Of a stretch of DNA of 64,000 nt, positions 35,498-44,453 are shown piece after piece (within the stretch, counting starts at the first letter, position 1; each line of letters begins with the position of its first letter). The notes under the pieces are model-generated. The model searched no databases and was not told where the DNA came from. It saw nothing but the letters and a program-made list of their open reading frames with translations. The DNA lies in NCBI RefSeq assembly GCF_001729485.1, contig NZ_CP017157.1:3968001-4032000 (forward strand), given 5' to 3'. The stretch comes from Streptomyces lydicus. GTDB lineage: Bacteria > Actinomycetota > Actinomycetes > Streptomycetales > Streptomycetaceae. The position numbers and the translations under genes were made by a program.

Positions 35498-36079
35498 TCA
35501 GTGTTGCGGCGGGGGTGGCTCGTTGAGGAGGTCGGTGACCAGGGTGCGGGCGTAGGCGTCGTCGGTGTCCGGCATGGAGAAGACGACGCGGAAGTAGAGC
35601 GGGGCGACGATCCGGTCGAGCAGTCTTTCGAGTGGGGGCGGTGTTTCGCCCCGGTCGCGGGAGGCTTCGAGGATCACGTCGAGGCCGGCGGTGGCGCGTT
35701 GTAGGCATTCCCGCAGGCCGCTGCGGCGCTCGTCGATGGCGGGGGAGACCTCTGCCCGGAAGAACGCGATGCCGCCGGGTCGGGTCAGGTCGGCCAGTGT
35801 CCGGACCGCGTATGCCTCCAGGTCCGTGCGGAGCTCGCCGCTGGAGGGAGGCGGGACGTCGGTCCCGTGTGGGGCTGCCACCTCGGCCAGCAGGGCCTGG
35901 AGCGTGCCCCAGCGTCGGTAGATGGTGGTGGGGTTGACCCCGGCGCGCTCGGCCACCGTGGGGATCGTCAGCTGGGCCGTGTCGTGTTCGCCGACCAGGT
36001 CGGTGACGGCTTGGTGGACAGCGGCCTGGACGCGGGCGCTGCGGCCGCCGGGACGCTTGGCGGAGGTGTCGGCGTTCAT
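35498..36079 (-). CDS. TetR-family transcriptional repressor
   Basis: The 193-residue protein has an N-terminal TetR DNA-binding domain (LTIPTVAERAGVNPTTIYRRWGTLQALLAEVA, residues about 37-68) and a C-terminal ligand domain of the TetR_C type (LRECLQRATAGLDVILEASRDRG, LLDRIVAPLYFRVVFSMP). It is divergent from the SnoaL-like gene. Two matching palindromes lie between the two genes, as expected for autoregulation. Confidence 0.93.
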   Translation of the reverse strand: MNADTSAKRPGGRSARVQAAVHQAVTDLVGEHDTAQLTIPTVAERAGVNPTTIYRRWGTLQALLAEVAAPHGTDVPPPSSGELRTDLEAYAVRTLADLTRPGGIAFFRAEVSPAIDERRSGLRECLQRATAGLDVILEASRDRGETPPPLERLLDRIVAPLYFRVVFSMPDTDDAYARTLVTDLLNEPPPPQH

Positions 36080-36090
36080 GCTTCCCAGCT

Positions 36091-36112
36091 TAAAGCAGAT
36101 CGAATTGCTTTA
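36091..36112. promoter_or_regulatory. TetR operator 1: TAAAGCA-N8-TGCTTTA
   Basis: Perfect 7-base arms with 8-base spacer, only 11 bases before the TetR start codon. It shares the AAAGCA-N8-TGCTTT core with operator 2. Confidence 0.75.
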
Positions 36113-36136
36113 GCGCTGGAGGGGCGCTAGTCTCGC

Positions 36137-36160
36137 TAAAAGCAAACCAATCTGCTTTTA
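36137..36160. promoter_or_regulatory. TetR operator 2: TAAAAGCA-N8-TGCTTTTA
   Basis: Perfect 8-base arms with 8-base spacer, centred 47 bases from operator 1 and 36 bases before the SnoaL-like start codon. Two copies of the same palindrome in a GC-rich genome make this a confident operator pair. Confidence 0.78.
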
Positions 36161-36195
36161 GATGGCCTATCGCCATCATTCCGGAGGGGACTGTC

Positions 36196-36576
36196 ATGAC
36201 CACCACTGCCCGCGACCTCGGCCAGCGCTTCCACGCCGCACTCATCACCGGCGACTGGCCGGCCATCCGCTCCATCCTCCACGACGACGCCACGTGGACC
36301 CTGCCGGGCGACAACGCCATCAGCGGAACCGTCCGTGGCGGGGATGCCGTGATCGAGCGAGCCCAGAAAATCGCCTCCTACGGCGTCTCCTTCGAGCTGC
36401 TGCACGTCCTGGTCAGCCGCGAGAACATGGCTCTGTCGCTTCACAACACCGCCCAGCGCCCGGACGCGGTCCTCGATGAGTACCTGACCACCGTCTGCCG
36501 CCTGCGTGAAGGCAGGATCGCCGACATCGAGACCTACCTGTCCGACGTCCCCGGCATGAACGCCTTCTTCGTCTGA
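36196..36576 (+). CDS. SnoaL/NTF2-like protein
   Basis: The 126-residue protein has the NTF2-like cone fold pattern (RFHAALITGDWPAIRSILHDDATWTLPGDNAISGTVRGGDAVIERAQKIA at the start, EYLTTVCRLREGRIADIETYLSDVPGMNAFF at the end). Such proteins are small isomerases, cyclases or ligand-binding proteins. GGAGGGG precedes the ATG. It is under likely control of the divergent TetR repressor. Confidence 0.88.
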   Translation: MTTTARDLGQRFHAALITGDWPAIRSILHDDATWTLPGDNAISGTVRGGDAVIERAQKIASYGVSFELLHVLVSRENMALSLHNTAQRPDAVLDEYLTTVCRLREGRIADIETYLSDVPGMNAFFV

Positions 36577-36932
36577 CGAGAACCCAGGTTCCGAACACGT
36601 CCTGCCGGACTCGAGCGATGGAGGCCCTCGGTCAACCTACTTATGAGGAACACTCCCGGCCAGCAGAAGGGGCGCTCGAGATCGTGGCGCTTCAGGAAGA
36701 GGTAGCTGGCGGAGCTGGGAACTCCCGGGTGATCGCCTTGGCCACCCGGGACGTCTGCCGCGCCGGCTCGGGCCGCGGCCACACCGCGCGCCCGGCCGCC
36801 TGACACGGCGGCGAGGGGTCGTCGCCTGGCGGATCCGCGGCGAGGGGCCGACCGTACGAAGCGCAGACGGGTGGGCTGGCTACGCGGCAGTGCCTTATGT
36901 TCAAACGTCTGATGTTTGTATAGAGTGCTGCC
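36577..36932. other. Gene-free stretch before the GntR gene
   Basis: I see no convincing gene in these 356 bases. The right end holds the GntR promoter and an inverted repeat. Confidence 0.4.
36902..36918. promoter_or_regulatory. Inverted repeat CAAAC-N7-GTTTG upstream of the GntR gene
   Basis: Perfect 5-base arms are followed at once by TATAGAGT, a -10-like sequence, 15 bases before the GntR start codon. It could be the autoregulatory site of the GntR protein. Confidence 0.4.
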
Positions 36933-37643
36933 ATGAAACGCATCAGCGCACCGCGGCGGACCGCCAGCCTCTCCGCTCAGCTCGTTGACAGTCTCCGCTC
37001 CCACATCGAGTCCGGCGGGTGGCCGGTGGGGACGCGGATCCCGCCGGAACAGGCCCTCATCGAAGAACTCGGCGTCGGACGCAGTACGCTGCGCGAGGCG
37101 ATCGGTGCGCTGGTGCACCTGGGTCTGCTGGAGCCCCGAGCCGGCGACGGCACCTACGTCCGCTCATCGAGCGAGCTGCAGTCGGTCATGGTGCGGCGGG
37201 CGAGCTCCGCGCGGCGGGACGACGTGCTGGAGCTGCGGACCGTTCTGGAGGAGTACGCCTCCCAAGCCGCGGCCCTGCGCCGCGACGAGAGTCAGTTGCA
37301 GCAGCTGCGGGAGCTCCTGGCCGACGCCGACGCGGCCTGCGCCGATGAGGACACGTCCGCGGCCGCGAACGTCGACGCGCTGTTCCACCGGGCCGTGGTC
37401 CGGGCGAGCGGGAACGACCTGCTGATCGAGGTTTACGACTACCTCGGCACGGCGCTCACCTCGTCCCTGGGAGGCATGCCCTGGGACGCCGTCCATGCCG
37501 AGGAGCACGCCCGCCTGCACCGCCGGCTCGTCGACGCGATCGAAACCCGGGACGCGGGCGGCGCCCGTGCCGCGGCGGCCGCGATCGTCCAGCTCACCCG
37601 CGGCCACGAGTCCGGTACACCACGAGCCGCGGAGGACCGGTGA
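36933..37643 (+). CDS. GntR/FadR-family transcriptional regulator
   Basis: The 236-residue protein has a GntR winged helix (RIPPEQALIEELGVGRSTLREAIGALVHLGLLEPRAGDGTYVR, about residues 35-75) and a C-terminal all-helical FCD domain (DVLELRTVLEEYASQAAALR, FHRAVVRASGNDLLIEVYDYL). FCD regulators sense small organic acids. It lies 172 bases before the carboxylic acid reductase gene in the same direction, so it may regulate that gene in response to a carboxylate. Confidence 0.9.
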   Translation: MKRISAPRRTASLSAQLVDSLRSHIESGGWPVGTRIPPEQALIEELGVGRSTLREAIGALVHLGLLEPRAGDGTYVRSSSELQSVMVRRASSARRDDVLELRTVLEEYASQAAALRRDESQLQQLRELLADADAACADEDTSAAANVDALFHRAVVRASGNDLLIEVYDYLGTALTSSLGGMPWDAVHAEEHARLHRRLVDAIETRDAGGARAAAAAIVQLTRGHESGTPRAAEDR

Positions 37644-37815
37644 GTGCGCGGCCGGCTTCCCTATTGGCCGTCCTGGGCATTGCCACGGCGGTCGCCGGAC
37701 ACGGCGCGGGACAGGGCCGCCAGCTGCGTCCGCCCTCCCGCTGACACGAACACCCTGCCCACACGGCAACGCCGCCCACCCGAACGGGCTTTCACGACCG
37801 AAAAGGAGACCACTC

Positions 37816-40800
37816 GTGTCCCACTCCCGACCCCCCGCCGCCGAACTCGACGCACGTACCGATCGGCGGAACGCCCACCTGTCCGCGACCGACGCGCAGT
37901 TCCGTGACACCGCGCCCCTGGACGCCGTCACCGAGGCGATCCGGCGGCCCGGACTGCCGCTCGCCGCCCTGGTGGCCACGGTGATGAAGGGGTACGCCGA
38001 CCGTCCCGCCCTGGGCGAGCGTGCCACCGAGCCGGTTACCGACCCGGAGACAGGCCGGACCACGCTGCGCCTGCTGAAGCGGTTCGACACGCTCACCTAC
38101 GGCGAACTCTGGGAACGAGTGGGCGCGGTGGCCTCCGAATGGCGGCACCACCCCGAACACGCGATGGGACCGGGTGACCTCGTCGCCGTTCTCGGGTCCA
38201 CGAGCTCCGAGTACACCGTGGTGGAGCTGGCCTGTATCCGCTCCGGCCTGGTGTCCGTTCCCCTCCAGGCCGGCACCTCGGCGTTACACCTGGCCCCCAT
38301 CGTCGAGCAGACCGGACCGCGCCTGCTCGTGGCGCACGTCGACCACGTGGCGGTCGCGATCGAGTTGGCAGCGAACGCCCCCTCGCTGGGCCGGATCATC
38401 CTCATCGGCCACCACTCCGAGATCACCGCCCACCAGGAGGAGCTGGACTCCGCGCGCGGCCGGCTCGCGGCGCAGGACCGAGGCGTCACCCTGGACACAC
38501 TGGCATCGGTCATCGACCGGGGAAGGACGCTGCCGTCGCTCCCCGAGGTTCCCCACGGGTCGGCAGCCGACGCGCTCAGCGCACTGATCTACACGTCGGG
38601 CAGTTCCGGCAGCCCCAAGGGCGCCATGTACACCGAGCGCCTGGTCAAGCACTTCTGGATCGATTTCGTACCCGGCCAAGCGGTTCGGCCCTCCATCGTG
38701 CTGAACTACCTGCCCTTGAGCCACATGATGGGCAGGGGCGTACTGTTCAGCACGCTAGCCAAGGGAGGTCTCGCCTGCTTCACGGCGTCCAGCGACCTGT
38801 CGACGCTCTTCGAAGACCTCTCGCTGGTCCGACCCACCGAGTTCCTCATGGTTCCCCGCATCTCCGACATGCTCTTCCAGTACTACCGGGCCGAGTTGTC
38901 CCGCCGCACCGAGCCGGACGGCGAGGCAGCCGAGCAGGTGAGGGAGGAGTTGCGGGAGAAGGTCATGGGCGGCCGCCTCCTGTGGGCCGCCACCGCCTCC
39001 GCTCCACCGAGCGACGAGCTGACGGCGTTCGTCGAGAACTGCCTCCACGTCAGGCTGTCCGACGGCTACGGGTCGACGGAAGCCGGCATCGTCTCCCTCG
39101 ACGGCCAGGTGCTGCGCCCGCCGGTGACCGACCACAAGCTGGCCGACGTACCCGAGCTGGGATACTTCGCGACCGATTCACCGCACCCCAGGGGCGAACT
39201 GCTGGTCAGGTCCGACCGGCTCGTCGCCGGCTACTTCCGGCGCCCGGACGCCACCGCCGATGCCTTCGACGAGGATGGCTTCTACCGCACGGGCGACATC
39301 ATGGCCCGCGTCGGCCCCGACGCGCTGAGGTACGTCGACCGCCGCTCCAACGTCCTCAAGCTGTCACAGGGCGAATTCGTCACGGTCTCCCGCCTGGAGG
39401 CGCTCTTCAGCGGCAGTCCGGCCGTCCGGCAGATCTTCCTGTACGGCAACAGCGCCCGCGCCTACCTGCTCGCGGTCGTCGTGCCGACGCAGGACGCCCT
39501 CGACCGCGCCGACGGGGACCCCCGGCGTATCAGGCCGGTCCTGCGGGAGTCCCTGCAGGAAGTCGCCATAGAGGCGGGACTGAACTCCTACGAGATCCCC
39601 AGGGACTTCCTCATCGAGAGCGAGCCGTTCACCCAGGAGAACGGACTGCTCTCCGGAATGCGCAAGCCGCTGCGGCCCGCCCTGACAAAGCGATACGGCG
39701 AGCGCCTCGAAGCGCTGTACACCGAATTGACGGACCGTGAGGCCGACGAACTGCGAGCACTGCGCCGGCTCGGCCCCGACCAGCCCGTACCGGAGACCGT
39801 GCTCCGGGCCGCACAGGCGCTCCTCGGGCAGCGGAACGGCGACCTGGAGCCCGGCGCACGCTTCCTCGACCTCGGCGGTGACAGCCTGACGGCACTGTCG
39901 TTCTCCCAGCTGCTGAAGGAGATCTACCGCGTCGATGTTCCTGTCGACCTGGTCATCAACCCGGTCAACACTCTGCGGCGGGTGGCCGACCACATCGAGC
40001 GGGCGCTCGCGTCGGAACACCGCCGCCCTACCGCCGACAGCCTCCACGGCCCTGACGCGACGCGACTCGACGCGGCCGACCTACGGCTGGACGCGTTCCT
40101 CGACGCGCGGGCCATCGGGCGGGCCGAACGGCCGGCCGGTCCGCTGCCCGAGGCCCGGACCGTGCTGCTGACCGGAGCCAACGGCTATCTCGGCCGTTTT
40201 CTGTGTCTCGAATGGCTGGAGCGCGTGGCGCAGCGCGGTGGCACGCTGGTGTGCGTGGTCCGCGGCTCCTCCGCCGAGACGGCCCGGGCACGGCTGGAGG
40301 CGGCCTTCGACAGCGGCGACCCGGAACTCATGGAGCGCTACCACGAGCTCGCCGCCCGGCATCTGCAGGTGATCGCCGGCGATATCGGGGAACCGAACCT
40401 CGGACTCGACGACAGGACTTGGCAGCGGCTGGCCGACACCGTCGACCTGATCGTCCACCCGGCGGCACTGGTCAACCATGTCCTGCCCTACGACCAGTTG
40501 TTCGGTCCCAACGTACGGGGAACAGCCGAACTGATCAGGCTCGCGGTCACCTCCCGAATCAAGCAGTTCACCTTCCTGTCGACGGTCGCCGTCGTCTTCG
40601 GGAACGAGTCGGCGGCCGACGAGTCGGCGGACATCCGCACCGCTTGCCGGACACGCGGCCTCGAAGGTGACTACGCCGACGGTTACGCGGCCAGCAAATG
40701 GGCCGGCGAGGTGCTGCTGCACGAGGCGCACGAAAGGTTCGGGCTGCCGGTCGCAGTCTTCCGCTCGAACCTGATCCTCGCGCACCCGCGCTACCGCGGC

Positions 40801-41337
40801 CAGCTCAACATCCCGGACGTCTTCACCCGCCTCCTGCTGAGCCTGCTGGCGACAGGCATCGCACCCGGCAGCTTCTACGCCCGCGACACGGGGGGCGGCA
40901 GCGCACACTACGATGCACTCCCCGTGGACTTCACCGCGCGGGCGATCGCCTCGCTGGGTGACGACGCACGAGAGGGCCACCGGACCTACAACGTGGTCAA
41001 CCCGCACGAGGACGGCATCTCCCTCGACACGTTCGTCGACTGGCTGATGACAGCCGGGCACCCCCTGACCCGCGTCCAGGACCACGCCGAGTGGCTCGAC
41101 CGTTTCGAGACCGCCCTGCGGGGCCTGCCCGACCACCAGAAGCACCATTCGCTGCTTCCTCTGCTGCACGCCTTCGCCGAGCCGCAGAAGTCACTGCCCG
41201 GGTCCGCCCTGCCGGCGGACCGGTTCCGTGCGGCGGTACGGGCCGCTGCCCTCGACGAGGAGAACGACATCCCTCGTCTGTCACCGGCCCTGATCACCAA
41301 GTATGTGGCTGACCTCCGGGCGCGGGACCTGATTTGA
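37816..41337 (+). CDS. car: Carboxylic acid reductase (A-T-R, ATP/NADPH-dependent)
   Basis: The 1173-residue protein has the complete architecture and length of carboxylic acid reductases. The adenylation domain (about 90-620) has YTSGSSGSPKG at 259-269 and GYGSTEAG. The carrier domain has LGGDSLT at 686-692 with Ser690 for phosphopantetheine. The reductase domain (about 780-1173) has TGANGYLG at 786-793 and Y957-xxx-K961. It reduces a free acid to the aldehyde with ATP and NADPH after activation by a phosphopantetheinyl transferase, none of which is encoded here. The start is GTG 37816 with AAGGAGA upstream. Codon 157 is TTA (38284-38286), suggesting bldA control. It is probably regulated by the GntR protein upstream. 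Confidence 0.93.
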   Translation: MSHSRPPAAELDARTDRRNAHLSATDAQFRDTAPLDAVTEAIRRPGLPLAALVATVMKGYADRPALGERATEPVTDPETGRTTLRLLKRFDTLTYGELWERVGAVASEWRHHPEHAMGPGDLVAVLGSTSSEYTVVELACIRSGLVSVPLQAGTSALHLAPIVEQTGPRLLVAHVDHVAVAIELAANAPSLGRIILIGHHSEITAHQEELDSARGRLAAQDRGVTLDTLASVIDRGRTLPSLPEVPHGSAADALSALIYTSGSSGSPKGAMYTERLVKHFWIDFVPGQAVRPSIVLNYLPLSHMMGRGVLFSTLAKGGLACFTASSDLSTLFEDLSLVRPTEFLMVPRISDMLFQYYRAELSRRTEPDGEAAEQVREELREKVMGGRLLWAATASAPPSDELTAFVENCLHVRLSDGYGSTEAGIVSLDGQVLRPPVTDHKLADVPELGYFATDSPHPRGELLVRSDRLVAGYFRRPDATADAFDEDGFYRTGDIMARVGPDALRYVDRRSNVLKLSQGEFVTVSRLEALFSGSPAVRQIFLYGNSARAYLLAVVVPTQDALDRADGDPRRIRPVLRESLQEVAIEAGLNSYEIPRDFLIESEPFTQENGLLSGMRKPLRPALTKRYGERLEALYTELTDREADELRALRRLGPDQPVPETVLRAAQALLGQRNGDLEPGARFLDLGGDSLTALSFSQLLKEIYRVDVPVDLVINPVNTLRRVADHIERALASEHRRPTADSLHGPDATRLDAADLRLDAFLDARAIGRAERPAGPLPEARTVLLTGANGYLGRFLCLEWLERVAQRGGTLVCVVRGSSAETARARLEAAFDSGDPELMERYHELAARHLQVIAGDIGEPNLGLDDRTWQRLADTVDLIVHPAALVNHVLPYDQLFGPNVRGTAELIRLAVTSRIKQFTFLSTVAVVFGNESAADESADIRTACRTRGLEGDYADGYAASKWAGEVLLHEAHERFGLPVAVFRSNLILAHPRYRGQLNIPDVFTRLLLSLLATGIAPGSFYARDTGGGSAHYDALPVDFTARAIASLGDDAREGHRTYNVVNPHEDGISLDTFVDWLMTAGHPLTRVQDHAEWLDRFETALRGLPDHQKHHSLLPLLHAFAEPQKSLPGSALPADRFRAAVRAAALDEENDIPRLSPALITKYVADLRARDLI

Positions 41338-41345
41338 CGAGGTAC

Positions 41346-41365
41346 GGCGGTTCGTAGTCACCGCC
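41346..41365. terminator. Hairpin GGCGGT-N8-ACCGCC between convergent genes
   Basis: Six-base perfect arms lie 9 bases past the reductase stop, in the gap before the convergent Lrp-type gene. It could end both transcripts. Confidence 0.5.
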
Positions 41366-41402
41366 GCCCTTGGCCTCGCTGGTCACCGTGGCCGGTCGTC
41401 TT

Positions 41403-42422
41403 TCACGCCGTCGTCGGGAGGTAGGGACCGGGTCCTTTGAGGGTGCGTTGGATGGGGGCGGTCGCGGTGTGGCGGAGGCCGGGGAGGGTCGCGACCGACT
41501 CGGTGAGGTAGCGGTAGAAGAGCTGGGCGGTCGCCACGTCGATGCTGGCGTAGAGGTTCGCCGTGCCCGTCGTGGCGGTGGCGTAGGCGACTTCGGGGTG
41601 TGCGGCGAGTGCCGATCCCGCCTCGGCGAGGCGGGACGGGTCGATCTCCAGCCAGAGGGCGGCCCGGAAGCTCTGCTGGAGGATGTCCGGGTGGTACTCG
41701 ACGTCGAAGTACAGGGCGCCGGCCGATCTGAGTTCGGTGATGCGCCGGCGCACGGTGGAGGGGGACAGGCCGGTCGCGGCGGCCAGGTCTCCCGTTGCGG
41801 CCCTCCCGTCCCGGGCCAGCAGGTCGAGTAGTTGCCGGTCGCTGTCGTCCAGCGGCACCGGTGGGGTGGCGTCCGTGGCCCGGTCCGGCGTGTCAGGGGG
41901 CGTGAGCGCCGCGACCTGCGCGGCCGTCAGCGGGCCGCGCTTGTTGATCGGGCCGAGGTCGTGGCCGAAGAAGACGTGCAGTGAGCAGTGCGCGGACAGG
42001 TCCACCACCTGTGGTGTGCGCGGCAGCTTCTGCAGGAGCGGGGACTCCTCCGGCCCGGGGCTGCGGGTGCGTACCGAGCAGGAGATCTCGGTGCCGCCCG
42101 AATCCAGGTTGACCCAGGTGGTGTCCGGACGCCGTGCCATCGCCTTCCCGAGGGAGGACGCGGCATCCGGCGTGCACCGTACACGTACGAGCCAGACAGA
42201 GTTCCCCAGCCGTATCGGGTCGGTCAGGCCGAGGACCCGAAGCTTCCCGGCGGACCGCAGCCGTGCCCAGCGGCGCGCGGCGGTCTGGTCGGAGATTCCG
42301 AGCACGTCGGCGATCTCCCGGAACGAGGCCCGCCCGTTGATCTGCAGCGCGTGCACGAGCTCCATGTCCTCTTCCGACAGACTGCGGCACACACGGCCCG
42401 GGGTGTCGAGATAGGTCGCCAT
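41403..42422 (-). CDS. Double-domain Lrp/AsnC-family regulator
   Basis: The 339-residue protein contains two successive Lrp-like halves. The first DNA-binding helix-turn-helix is at about 15-65 (LQINGRASFREIADVLGIS) and the second at about 190-240 (LARDGRAATGDLAAATGLS), each followed by an effector-type domain. This tandem form is common in actinomycetes. The ATG at 42422 fits the start of the fold. It is divergent from the DHA2 exporter gene, its likely target. Confidence 0.9.
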   Translation of the reverse strand: MATYLDTPGRVCRSLSEEDMELVHALQINGRASFREIADVLGISDQTAARRWARLRSAGKLRVLGLTDPIRLGNSVWLVRVRCTPDAASSLGKAMARRPDTTWVNLDSGGTEISCSVRTRSPGPEESPLLQKLPRTPQVVDLSAHCSLHVFFGHDLGPINKRGPLTAAQVAALTPPDTPDRATDATPPVPLDDSDRQLLDLLARDGRAATGDLAAATGLSPSTVRRRITELRSAGALYFDVEYHPDILQQSFRAALWLEIDPSRLAEAGSALAAHPEVAYATATTGTANLYASIDVATAQLFYRYLTESVATLPGLRHTATAPIQRTLKGPGPYLPTTA

Positions 42423-42606
42423 GGACCCCATCCTGTCGGATCCGCGCATGGAGAGCACTTTGGCTCACGATATCGCCTGTGAGAGCTCGAAGCTGGTTCG
42501 CGGGATCACCCGCCGGCCTGCTCGGCCCGCCGCAGTTCGCCCCGGCCCCATCACGGGTCGGGGCTCGGTCCCGCAACACCTGCTCAATGCGAACGGAGAA
42601 TCCAAC

Positions 42607-44346
42607 ATGCGCAAATGGTTGCCCCTGACGGCGGTCTGCTTGGGCGCCTTCATCCTGCTGGTGGATGTGACGATCGTGAACGTCGCACTGCCCAGCATGG
42701 CTGCCGACCTCGGCGCTTCCTTCACCTCTCTGCAATGGGTGATCGACGGCTATGCCCTGGCGCTCGCCGCCCTGCTGCTGGCCTCGGGTTCCCTCGCGGA
42801 CCGCTTCGGCCACCGGCGTTCCTACGTCTGCGGTCTGGGCGTCTTCGGCCTGGCCTCGCTGGCATGCGGCCTCGCCCCCAACGCAGAAATGCTGATCGCG
42901 GCCCGCGTGGTGCAGGGCATCGGCGGCGCCGCGATGTTCGCCACCGCTCCCGCCCTGCTGCTCACTTCCTACCAGGGCAGGGACCGGGGTACGGCCTTCG
43001 GCGTATGGGGCGCGGCCAACGGGGCCGCCGCAGCCGCGGGGCCGCTGCTCGGCGGGCTGCTCACCGAGCACTTCAGCTGGCCGACGATCTTCTGGGTCAA
43101 CCTTCCGATCGCCGCTGTCGCCATCGCCACGACGCTGAGGGTGGTGCGTGCCGACCGACCCGCCGACCAGCCCGTCGGGACCTCCGGCCACGGTGCGCGG
43201 CTCAGCGGAACCCGGGCCCGTGTCGACATCCCCGGCGCGACGGCCTTCACCATCGCTGTGGCCACGCTCACCTGTGGGCTCATCCGTGGCGGGGAGGTGG
43301 GCTGGGCCTCGATCGAGACCCTGACGACCTTCGCCGTCACCGCCTCAGCGCTCATCGCGCTCGTGGTGATCGAGTACCGTACGGCGCGACGCGGGGGCGT
43401 CCCGATGATGGACCTCGCGCTGCTTCGCCGCCCCTCGTTCGCCGCGTTGATGAGCGGTGCGCTGCTGCTGCAGGGCGGCGCCTTCGGCTGCCTGGTCCTG
43501 GTCTCGCTGTGGCTGCAGTCCATGCTGGGCCTCAGCCCGGTCGGGGCGGGCCTCGCCCTGACCCCGCTGGCCGGTGCTTCGTTCCTCGTGGCCGCCGTGG
43601 CCGGCCGTCACCTCCAGCGGCTCGCGCCGCACCTGCCGATCGGCATCGGACTCCTGTCCGTCGCGGCAGGCATGCTGGTGCTGCGTGAAGGCATGACGGC
43701 CGACGCAGGGCAGACCGCACTCCTGGGAGGGCTCGCGGTCACCGGGATCGGCGTCGGCCTGGCCACGCCGGTGCTGGTCTCGGCCGCCACCTCCTCCGTG
43801 CCGCCGCAGCAGGCAGGGATGGCCGGCGGGGCTGTCAACACGTTCCGTCAGCTGGGCATGACCTTGGCCATCGCCGTCTTCGGCACGGTCTTCACCAGCC
43901 GGGCGGCCGCCGTGCTCGCCGGGCCCGGCACGGTGCCGGATCCGCAGAAGGGCGCCTCGGCGCTGGCCGCCGGGCAGGCCGGGCGCCTGGTGGACGCGGC
44001 GCCCGCCGCCGACCGGGGCGCGGTGCACCAGTTGGTGCACACGGCGTTCGCCACCGGCCTCGATCGGGTGTTCTTGACCTCGGCACTGGCGGCGGCGATC
44101 GGCGGACTGATCGTCCTGATCTTCGTACGGCCGTCGCACAGGACCGCCGCAGTCCCCGCCGCGAGGCACGCCACGGCCCGCGAGCAGGGCACGCCGAAAG
44201 ACGATGTCGGTCAGAGCGCGAAAGATGGCCGGCAAGGCGCGGGTGACGCCGGGGGCCTGGGAACCGGCCGAGGCGCAGGGGCTGGCGACGGCAGGGAGCA
44301 CGACGGCGGCCCCCGGCGGGAGGCGCGCGTGACGCAGCAAAGCTAG
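42607..44346 (+). CDS. DHA2-family drug exporter (14 membrane segments)
   Basis: The 579-residue MFS protein matches the EmrB/QacA family: first segment AFILLVDVTIVNVALPSM, motif A-like GSLADRFGHRRSYVCGLG, motif C-like GAANGAAAAAGPLLGGLL. About 14 hydrophobic segments are present. It should export drugs with proton exchange. After residue 520 a hydrophilic Gly/Arg/Asp-rich tail of about 60 residues (from ARHATAREQG on) is longer than usual. GGAGA precedes the ATG at 42607. The divergent Lrp protein probably controls it, and a hydrolase gene follows. Confidence 0.93.
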   Translation: MRKWLPLTAVCLGAFILLVDVTIVNVALPSMAADLGASFTSLQWVIDGYALALAALLLASGSLADRFGHRRSYVCGLGVFGLASLACGLAPNAEMLIAARVVQGIGGAAMFATAPALLLTSYQGRDRGTAFGVWGAANGAAAAAGPLLGGLLTEHFSWPTIFWVNLPIAAVAIATTLRVVRADRPADQPVGTSGHGARLSGTRARVDIPGATAFTIAVATLTCGLIRGGEVGWASIETLTTFAVTASALIALVVIEYRTARRGGVPMMDLALLRRPSFAALMSGALLLQGGAFGCLVLVSLWLQSMLGLSPVGAGLALTPLAGASFLVAAVAGRHLQRLAPHLPIGIGLLSVAAGMLVLREGMTADAGQTALLGGLAVTGIGVGLATPVLVSAATSSVPPQQAGMAGGAVNTFRQLGMTLAIAVFGTVFTSRAAAVLAGPGTVPDPQKGASALAAGQAGRLVDAAPAADRGAVHQLVHTAFATGLDRVFLTSALAAAIGGLIVLIFVRPSHRTAAVPAARHATAREQGTPKDDVGQSAKDGRQGAGDAGGLGTGRGAGAGDGREHDGGPRREARVTQQS

Positions 44347-44453
44347 AGCCCGTCTCCGCGAGCCGCCGACCCGGCGAACCGCCGACGGCTGCACCGCACA
44401 TCCGGCCCACCGCACCCGGCAGGCGTTTCACCGAACACTTCAGGAGTCTCCTC

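Noticed and set aside
37816..41337. NRPS module reading of the adenylation-carrier-reductase protein
   Set aside because: There is no condensation domain, and the length and the order A-T-R with YxxxK reductase fit carboxylic acid reductase.
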